Shown one piece after another: positions 58,181 to 64,000 of a DNA stretch of 64,000 nt. A program made the translations under genes and the position numbers. Numbering within the stretch: the stretch's first letter is position 1; each line of letters begins with the position of its first letter. A model generated the notes under the pieces. It searched no databases and was not told the DNA's origin. It worked only from the letters and a program-made list of their open reading frames with translations. The DNA comes from an uncultured Candidatus Saccharibacteria bacterium (lineage in GTDB: Bacteria > Patescibacteriota > Saccharimonadia > Saccharimonadales > UBA4665): the NCBI GenBank assembly GCA_937892705.1, contig CALBGR010000006.1, positions 1 to 64,000 on the forward strand, written 5' to 3'.

Positions 58181-58375
58181 CTACTCTTTTGAAGTGCTTA
58201 GTTTTGTAATAGTAACCTTTGCGTCTTCCAGATACTTCTGTAGTGCATTTACAAGCTCTGTACCTTCTTTATACAACTCGATGGCTTTATCTATACTAAT
58301 ATCCGGTGATTGCAGTGCAGCTAAAACCTCTTCGAGCCGAGTTTGCAACGCTTGATAATCCTGTTTTTTCGTCAT
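58181..58375 (-). CDS. xseB: Exodeoxyribonuclease VII small subunit
   Basis: A 64-residue helical protein with the conserved YQALQTRLEEVLAALQSPDI and SIDKAIELYKEGTELV. It wraps onto the large subunit XseA, encoded immediately upstream in an overlap of 4 bp (ATGA). Confidence 0.93.
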   Translation of the reverse strand: MTKKQDYQALQTRLEEVLAALQSPDISIDKAIELYKEGTELVNALQKYLEDAKVTITKLSTSKE

Positions 58376-59505
58376 GAACGTTTCCTCTTGTTTACTTGTT
58401 TCACCTCGGCAGTTATCTGCGCATCACTCATCTGTATATCTACTATATCACCTGCGTTAAGCCCTGCTCCACTTCGGACAATCTCATTATCTTTTCGAAT
58501 AAGCGCATATCCTCTTCTCAGTGCTTGGCTTGGATCAAAAGCTCGCAGCAACTCATAGTTTTTTGTTAACGAAAAATGTGCTCGCTGTAAAATACTTTCT
58601 ATTGATTGCTCCAGGTCTTTGCGTTTTTGAACAATTTGTTGGGTATGCCGCTCAACGATCGCATGAAGCATCTGGACCATATGCTGCTGAGTAGTGCGAA
58701 GTGTGGTTTGTATATGCGCCTTATCCGGCACCAGCAACTCTGCAGCATTGCTTGGTGTGCTCGCTCGCTGATCAGCAGCTAGCTCAGCCAAACTAACATC
58801 TATTTCATGGCCGATTGCCACCAGCATTGGGATACGACTCGCCGCCACGGCACGCACTACCTGTTCATCACTAAATGCCTGCAAATCTTCTGGACTGCCG
58901 CCACCGCGTATCATTACCAACACCTCCGGCGGGTCCGCGTGCTGATTAAAATCGTTAATCGCCTGCACGAGCTGCTGCGGCGCATCCATACCCTGCACTT
59001 GTACATCCGCAACCTGAATAGTTATGCTGCACCACCGTGCTTTGATAATCTTTATAAAATCTGCATACGCTGCAGACTCTGTAGAGGTAATAAGTCCAAT
59101 ATGCTTCGGTGGATATGGCAACGTGCGCTTCCTGCTTGCATCAAACAGCCCTTCGCGCGCCAGTTTTTCCTGCAGTAATTTTGCAGCTTGTTTAATAGTA
59201 CCTTCACCAACCAGTTCAATCTGCTGAATAGTAATACTAAATCCATACTGAGGGTGCAGCCGCGGTGTGCCGCGGACTCGAAGCAACATACCGTCTTCCA
59301 GCGGACCACGCAGCATATATACTGTACCAAAAAACCGTAAGCTCGCTTCTTCGTCTTTCAGGTCGAAATATACCCACTTGTTTTTACTGATCCGAAAATT
59401 GGCTAACTCACCCTCGATTATGACGCTTGGATAGGCATACTCTAGAGTCTGATTAGCATAGGCAACAAACTCACTAACACCCAAAACAAGTGGTTCGTTA
59501 ATCAT
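58372..59505 (-). CDS. xseA: Exodeoxyribonuclease VII large subunit
   Basis: A 377-residue nuclease subunit. The N-terminal OB-fold (SEFVAYANQTLEYAYPSVII, GELANFRISKNKWVYFDLKD) and the catalytic domain with LITSTESAAYADFIKII and VLVMIRGGGSPEDLQAFSDE are diagnostic. The long coiled-coil part is followed by RGYALIRKDNEIV. It degrades single-stranded DNA from both ends. It overlaps xseB by 4 bp and the upstream membrane gene by 8 bp. Confidence 0.96.
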   Translation of the reverse strand: MINEPLVLGVSEFVAYANQTLEYAYPSVIIEGELANFRISKNKWVYFDLKDEEASLRFFGTVYMLRGPLEDGMLLRVRGTPRLHPQYGFSITIQQIELVGEGTIKQAAKLLQEKLAREGLFDASRKRTLPYPPKHIGLITSTESAAYADFIKIIKARWCSITIQVADVQVQGMDAPQQLVQAINDFNQHADPPEVLVMIRGGGSPEDLQAFSDEQVVRAVAASRIPMLVAIGHEIDVSLAELAADQRASTPSNAAELLVPDKAHIQTTLRTTQQHMVQMLHAIVERHTQQIVQKRKDLEQSIESILQRAHFSLTKNYELLRAFDPSQALRRGYALIRKDNEIVRSGAGLNAGDIVDIQMSDAQITAEVKQVNKRKRS

Positions 59506-60559
59506 TGTGCGGAACCAATTTCCTACCCTTACTATTTATCGCCTGATGGTAGTAGTAATAACCTGGAGGCAACTGTACAGCTGCGGTCAGCACCCGGTAC
59601 ATAATAGTTACGGGCAAGCTAAGCGCCACTGGTATACCAGCTGCTACTAATACAGTAGTCATAAGCGCTTCATAAATACCTACACCAGCAGGTAGCACCG
59701 AGATAAGTCCTGCAAAGTTAGCAACTGAATATGCAATGATAATGGCTCCGAAATTCACCCATTCCCCAAAAGCGATATAAATGACATAAATACACAAAAT
59801 TTCTGAAAGGTTAGCAAACAATGCATGCACCAAAGGCATCTTTAGCCTACCAATTTGAGAACGAATTGTTTTGAAGTTTGTATGCAGCTCAAGCAGTAAG
59901 AAATGCACCTGATCCATCTCAATTGTCGGACGACGTGGGTTGAAGGTCACTTTCCGTACCACTTTATTAGTAATTCGCCGTATTAACCTAAAAAACTGCT
60001 CAACTCGTTGTTTGCTGCCTAGCACGTACGCAAACAGTATCGTACCGATAATCAGTGACGTTGAAATTGTCACTGCGGCAACCAATACCAAGTCGTTCAT
60101 CTTCCCTTCAACTGCGAGCAGAAATATACCAAGCACTAACAGTACCTCGAATGAGATGTATAGCATGAGTAGTTTCATCATCTGCACCAAGGTAGCCTTA
60201 CCGGCAGTAACATTTTTCGAACGAAGTCGCGCCCCAAAATACGAAATACCTGACACACCACCACTTGGAAAAATATTATTGATAAAATTCAGCTCCAGCG
60301 ACGCAATAAACATCGGTTTGTATTTAAATTTATTGCCAACTATCTTAAACAGCGAAACATATAACCGCGTCTGCGCATCATAATTCCATAACTGCAACAG
60401 TACAATCAGCAGCAGTACCCACCAGTGAATTTTGTTAATATTTTCAAACGTTTCTACAATCTGCTCTCGAATTACAAACAAAAACAGCGTTAGTGCCACA
60501 ATAGTTGCGATGTTCAACAGCAGCTTCCAGCGACGCATCAAGAAAGAATTTTGACTCAT
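59498..60559 (-). CDS. Lysylphosphatidylglycerol synthase-type (UPF0104) membrane protein
   Basis: A 353-residue polytopic protein with about eight membrane helices. The motif NNIFPSGGVSGISYFGARLR and the late GAIIIAYSVANFAGLISVLPAGVG match the flippase-like domain shared by MprF N-termini and UPF0104 proteins. Without the cytosolic aminoacyl transferase domain, it probably moves or senses lipids. It is divergent from the methyltransferase gene and forms an operon with xseA. Confidence 0.85.
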   Translation of the reverse strand: MSQNSFLMRRWKLLLNIATIVALTLFLFVIREQIVETFENINKIHWWVLLLIVLLQLWNYDAQTRLYVSLFKIVGNKFKYKPMFIASLELNFINNIFPSGGVSGISYFGARLRSKNVTAGKATLVQMMKLLMLYISFEVLLVLGIFLLAVEGKMNDLVLVAAVTISTSLIIGTILFAYVLGSKQRVEQFFRLIRRITNKVVRKVTFNPRRPTIEMDQVHFLLLELHTNFKTIRSQIGRLKMPLVHALFANLSEILCIYVIYIAFGEWVNFGAIIIAYSVANFAGLISVLPAGVGIYEALMTTVLVAAGIPVALSLPVTIMYRVLTAAVQLPPGYYYYHQAINSKGRKLVPHND

Positions 60560-60586
60560 ATTGCCCCATTATACCGCACAACACGG

Positions 60587-60592
60587 TATACT
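60587..60592 (+). promoter_or_regulatory. -10 box TATACT, leaderless start
   Basis: TATACT ends 7 nt before the ATG at 60600, so that ATG is chosen over those at 60561 and 60594. Confidence 0.65.
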
Positions 60593-60599
60593 GATGGTA

Positions 60600-61826
60600 A
60601 TGAATGATACAAAAAGCCTACTGTTTCTTGGCCGTCAACCTGCTTTGGGGCTTGCTGAGCTTGAAAGTTTGTACGGTGCTGAAAATATCATACCGGTCAA
60701 CGAAACAGTTGCGGCAAGTACATTACCTGCGGATAAAATACATTTTTCACGCCTAGGCGGTAGCATAAAGCTTGCAGACAGTATCGGAGAAATAACTACT
60801 ACTGATTGGCACCGTATTGAAAAAACTTTACTGAAACAAATTCCTGCTATAGCCACTTCGCTTGCTGAAGGAAAAATCCAATTTGGGTTAAGCGTATTTG
60901 GACTGAAAGTCAATGTTAAAGACATTGAAGCCACTGCACTGAGGCTTAAAAAAGCTATCCGCGCCAAAACCAACCAATCAGTGCGTGTTACACCAAATAA
61001 AGAACCCGTCCTTTCCTCTGCACAAGTACTGCACAATCATTTAACTGGTCCGCGAGGACTGGAAATTGTACTGGTGCAAGCCGGTAATAAAACCATCATT
61101 GGACGCACTGTTGCCGAGCAGGATATTGAGGCCTATACCAAACGTGATCGAAACCGTCCCAAGCGTGATGCGCGCGTAGGCATGCTACCTCCTAAGCTCG
61201 CCCAAATCATCATTAACCTTGCGAGCAAACAAATTACACCTAAAAATACTGTCATAAACCGCGAAAAACCTGCTCATATCGGGCGGCTTTTGGATCCATT
61301 TTGCGGAACTGGCGTCTTACTTCAGGAAGCGGCGCTTATGGGATATGATTTGTACGGTTCTGACATAGAACCACGAATGACTGAATTCACCAAAGCCAAT
61401 ATTGCATGGTTACGAGATACTCATAAAACCGACGATTTTAACATGCTGATTGAAGTTGGCGACGCTACAAATCATATATGGAGTAAACCGATTGATCTTA
61501 TTGCATGCGAAGGATACCTTGGACAGCCGTTCAGTGCATTTCCAAGCGAAGAAAAATTGCGTGAAGTTACGAACACCTGTAACCAAATTATGAAAGGGTT
61601 TTTGAAGAATATCGCTGGGCAAATAGAAAGCGGTACGCGCCTTTGTATCGCCCTACCCGCCTGGCATCGTCCAAACGGTACCTTTGAACACTTAAAACTC
61701 CTTGACTCTCTCGAGGAATTGGGCTATAATCGAGTGAGTTTTGCACACGTTCGTGACGAGGAGCTACTTTACTACCGACCAAACCAGGTCGTAGCTCGTG
61801 AACTATTAGTAATTACAAGGAAATAA
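60600..61826 (+). CDS. THUMP/UPF0020-type RNA methyltransferase
   Basis: About 408 residues from ATG 60600 (MNDTKSLLFLGRQPALGLAE). The N-terminal part has a THUMP-like region, and the catalytic domain has SAM motif I LDPFCGTGVLLQEAAL and SDIEPRMTEF. The usual D/N-PPY motif IV is replaced by IACEGYLGQPF, a variant I associate with CPR members. Such enzymes methylate a guanosine in tRNA or rRNA; the exact target is unknown. It lies 6 bp before rpmA and is probably co-transcribed with it. Confidence 0.85.
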   Translation: MNDTKSLLFLGRQPALGLAELESLYGAENIIPVNETVAASTLPADKIHFSRLGGSIKLADSIGEITTTDWHRIEKTLLKQIPAIATSLAEGKIQFGLSVFGLKVNVKDIEATALRLKKAIRAKTNQSVRVTPNKEPVLSSAQVLHNHLTGPRGLEIVLVQAGNKTIIGRTVAEQDIEAYTKRDRNRPKRDARVGMLPPKLAQIIINLASKQITPKNTVINREKPAHIGRLLDPFCGTGVLLQEAALMGYDLYGSDIEPRMTEFTKANIAWLRDTHKTDDFNMLIEVGDATNHIWSKPIDLIACEGYLGQPFSAFPSEEKLREVTNTCNQIMKGFLKNIAGQIESGTRLCIALPAWHRPNGTFEHLKLLDSLEELGYNRVSFAHVRDEELLYYRPNQVVARELLVITRK

Positions 61827-61832
61827 TAAGCT

Positions 61833-62105
61833 ATGTCAAAGATTAAAGCAGGCGGTACCGCCAAAAACGTACACGACAGCCCAGGTCAGCGACTTGGCGT
61901 AAAGCTATTTGGCGGCCAAAAAGTAAAAGCAGGTCAAGTCATTGTACGTCAGGTAGGCATGACGAAACGCGCAGGTGCTGGTACGTACTTAAGTCGCAAC
62001 TTCACTATTCATGCTGCAAAAGACGGTATTGTACAGTTTAAATCACGAAAAGTTAAAACCTTTTCTGGTCGTTCAGTACCACGCACTGAAGTTGTTGTAG
62101 AATAA
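61833..62105 (+). CDS. rpmA: Ribosomal protein bL27
   Basis: A 90-residue protein with KAGGTAKNVHDSPGQRLGVK and IVRQVGMTKRAGAGTYLSRN, the bL27 pattern; it lies at the peptidyl-transferase centre of the 50S subunit. The N-terminus is short and lacks the Firmicutes cleavage peptide. An intrinsic terminator follows directly. Confidence 0.97.
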   Translation: MSKIKAGGTAKNVHDSPGQRLGVKLFGGQKVKAGQVIVRQVGMTKRAGAGTYLSRNFTIHAAKDGIVQFKSRKVKTFSGRSVPRTEVVVE

Positions 62106-62121
62106 TCTAATCGGTAAAACT

Positions 62122-62151
62122 AAAAACCTCTCCTATATAGGAGAGGTTTTT
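62122..62151. terminator. Bidirectional terminator
   Basis: A 12-bp perfect stem AAAAACCTCTCC/GGAGAGGTTTTT with TATATA loop, between rpmA and the convergent regulator gene. Confidence 0.9.
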
Positions 62152-62178
62152 AGTTGCCAAAATACTACCTGTAGCACC

Positions 62179-62571
62179 CTATGCCATGCCAAGCTGTTGC
62201 TTGATACGATCTACGACGTCTGCAATTACTACTTGAGACTTTACTAGATAGTCGTCTGCGCCAAGCTGCTCAGCACGCTGGCGATCGCTATCCTGACTCA
62301 GTGCAGTGAGCATAATGATCTTTACATTAGCTGTCTGCGGTGTATTGCGCAAGATGTCTAATACATCAAACCCGCTTACCTTCGGCATCATAACATCCAA
62401 GATAATAAGGTCGGGTTTATATTCCTGTGCTGCTGCTAACGCATCTTCGCCATTTGCAACACGCCGGATCTCAAAGCCTTCTGCCTCAAGGCGCATTGTA
62501 TATACATTTGCCAACGAATCGTCGTCTTCTACCAATAGTATTCGCTTATTGTTACCTTGTGATGTATCCAT
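62179..62571 (-). CDS. Single-domain response regulator (CheY-like)
   Basis: A 130-residue receiver with Asp in LIILDVMMPKVSG and Lys in YLVKSQV. It closely resembles the receiver part of the tailed regulator at 16281 (both DILRNT, IIMLTAL, GAD-YLVKSQV), so the two are paralogues. No kinase is adjacent; it may be served by one of the kinases in the left half or by an orphan kinase. It follows pyrG closely and may be co-transcribed. Confidence 0.93.
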   Translation of the reverse strand: MDTSQGNNKRILLVEDDDSLANVYTMRLEAEGFEIRRVANGEDALAAAQEYKPDLIILDVMMPKVSGFDVLDILRNTPQTANVKIIMLTALSQDSDRQRAEQLGADDYLVKSQVVIADVVDRIKQQLGMA

Positions 62572-62598
62572 ACTGCTTATACTTTGCCTGATTTTATC

Positions 62599-64000
62599 TT
62601 ATTTTGCAACTAGTGCGGCAATAAAACCGCTAAATAACGGGTGCGGACGATTTGGTCGCGATTTAAATTCCGGATGGAACTGGCTTGCAACCAAGAACGG
62701 ATGGTCCACGCCTTCTATGATCTCTACTAATTGACCATCAGGAGACAGCCCTACCGCCTTTATGCCCCACGATTCATATTGTTCACGGTATGCATTATTG
62801 GCTTCATAGCGGTGTCTATGACGTTCTACAATCTCCAAGCCACCATACAGCGACGCTACACGACTGTTTGCGACAATATTGCATGGGTAGTCACCAAGAC
62901 GCATAGTGCCCCCTGTATTTTCTTTGCCTTTTTGGTCAGCCATAGTGTGCACCACCGGATTAGCAGTATCTGGGTCAAATTCGGTTGATTGAGCATCCTG
63001 AAGCCCGTTTGCCCGTGCTGCAGCAATAATCATCACCTGCATACCTAAGCAAAGCCCTAGATACGGCTTTTTATACTGCAAGGCATAGGTAGCTGCCAGA
63101 ATCTTGCCCTCTACACCCCGGTTGCCAAAACCGCCTGGTACCAAAATACCGTCTACAGACTCAAACTCCGCTGTGCTACCAGTTGTCTCAAGCGCTTCAG
63201 CATTGATCCACTTTATATCTATGTTAGTATCATGCCACCACGCCGCATGGCGCAAAGCCTCAAAGACAGACATATAGGTGTCGGCATTATCCATATACTT
63301 TGCCACCACACCTACCGTAACTTTCTTGCTGCGTTTTGCAATTGCGCGATCAACTAAAGCACGCCACTCGGTCATGTCTGCAACTGGCACATCTATGCCA
63401 AGTTTACGGCAAATTGCCTCGTCAGCCCCTGCCTTGACTAAAGTAAGCGGTACTTCATATATGGTTTTTGCATTCGGCAAAAGCGCGACAGCGTTTTCGT
63501 CTACACCACAAAACAGACTCAGTTTTTTAATAACAGCTTCGGGCGCTGGTCGCTCGCTGCGCGCCACCAAAATATCCGGAGTAATACCAAGACCCCTAAG
63601 ATCGCGCACTGAATTTTGCGCAGGTTTTGTCTTGATTTCTTGGCTGACACTTAAATACGGTAGATACACTACATGTACATATACACAATTTTCGCGCCCT
63701 ACACGCATCGCCAGCTCACGAATCGCTTCTATGAAAGCTAGCGATTCATAGTCGCCTACAGTACCGCCGATTTCAACAATGTGCACATCGTAGCCTTTGC
63801 CGGCTTCCTGAATAGCATCCTGGATTGCTCCAGTAACATGCGGAATAATCTGAATAGTCTCGCCCTGGTGTCGACCATTACGCTCATCGTTGATAACTTT
63901 GGTCAACACACGACCACTCATCAGTGAGCTAGGTTGTGTCAATTCTTGATCCAAAAAACGCTCATAGTGACCTAGATCTAAATCGGTCTCGGCGCCATCC
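62599..64000 (-). CDS. pyrG: CTP synthase (5' end beyond window)
   Basis: The frame stays open to the right edge (GAETDLDLGHYERFLDQELT continues upstream), so the N-terminal 70 or so residues are missing. The synthetase domain shows VEIGGTVGDYESLAFIEAIR and SVSQEIKTKPAQNSVRDLRG. The glutamine amidotransferase domain has the catalytic Cys in LGLCLGMQVM and the His-Glu pair in QFHPEFKSRP. It aminates UTP to CTP. The window alone does not show whether the full pyrimidine pathway exists. Confidence 0.96.
   Translation of the reverse strand, partial: DGAETDLDLGHYERFLDQELTQPSSLMSGRVLTKVINDERNGRHQGETIQIIPHVTGAIQDAIQEAGKGYDVHIVEIGGTVGDYESLAFIEAIRELAMRVGRENCVYVHVVYLPYLSVSQEIKTKPAQNSVRDLRGLGITPDILVARSERPAPEAVIKKLSLFCGVDENAVALLPNAKTIYEVPLTLVKAGADEAICRKLGIDVPVADMTEWRALVDRAIAKRSKKVTVGVVAKYMDNADTYMSVFEALRHAAWWHDTNIDIKWINAEALETTGSTAEFESVDGILVPGGFGNRGVEGKILAATYALQYKKPYLGLCLGMQVMIIAAARANGLQDAQSTEFDPDTANPVVHTMADQKGKENTGGTMRLGDYPCNIVANSRVASLYGGLEIVERHRHRYEANNAYREQYESWGIKAVGLSPDGQLVEIIEGVDHPFLVASQFHPEFKSRPNRPHPLFSGFIAALVAK

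Overview
The window reads as a compact, AT-rich bacterial chromosome of the Candidate Phyla Radiation, most likely Saccharibacteria (TM7). Supporting signs are very short intergenic gaps, many genes whose -10 box lies only 6-9 nt before the start codon (leaderless mRNAs), a stripped-down division/cell-wall cluster, single-domain response regulators, and UGA used as a stop, which argues against Gracilibacteria and Absconditabacteria. The lineage is inferred from gene content only; no marker phylogeny was possible. There is no plasmid, prophage, IS element or CRISPR array.

Left half (about 1-29.8 kb, mostly + strand). A PEGA-domain membrane protein cut by the left edge is followed by gltX, a DUF3048 protein with a histidine kinase/response regulator pair, guaB, a umuDC-like pair whose UmuD lacks its catalytic residues, rlmH, a KstD-like flavoprotein, tRNA-Glu, a second kinase/regulator pair, an RsuA-family pseudouridine synthase, der, pth, dprA, topA and a sigma-region-4/HARE-like protein. 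Between these housekeeping genes lie unusual transcription units. Two structured non-coding RNAs sit on the minus strand (about 12.17-12.62 and 22.37-22.68 kb). Three genes encode hexapeptide-repeat beta-helix proteins whose mRNA 5' and 3' ends are complementary. One small gene is followed by a type III hammerhead ribozyme at 24,174-24,236.

Middle (29.8-30.65 kb). An 0.8-kb gene-free gap lies where + genes from the left meet - genes from the right. It holds a 28-bp palindrome with 11-6-11 layout and central TGTATA, an excellent candidate for the XerC/XerD dif site. This is therefore probably the replication terminus.

Right half (30.6-64 kb, mostly - strand). Read from right to left it starts with mraZ (with MraZ operator repeats and a small DnaA-box cluster upstream), then rsmH, ftsL-like, ftsI, mraY, ftsW, murG and ftsQ. 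No mur ligases, ddl, ftsA or ftsZ are in the cluster. From 39 to 53 kb is a run of mostly uncharacterised genes (NYN nuclease-like, ligT-like, alpha/beta hydrolase, nucleotidyltransferase-like, SRPBCC-like, small membrane proteins). From 53 to 64 kb are glyS, recO, a degenerate kinase/receiver pair, a methyltransferase, xseB-xseA, a flippase-like membrane protein, a THUMP/UPF0020 methyltransferase, rpmA, a CheY-like regulator and pyrG, which runs off the right edge.

The most promising novelties are the hammerhead ribozyme unit, the three beta-helix mRNAs with covarying complementary ends, the two structured RNAs, the dif site, the catalytically dead UmuD and the degenerate two-component pair.
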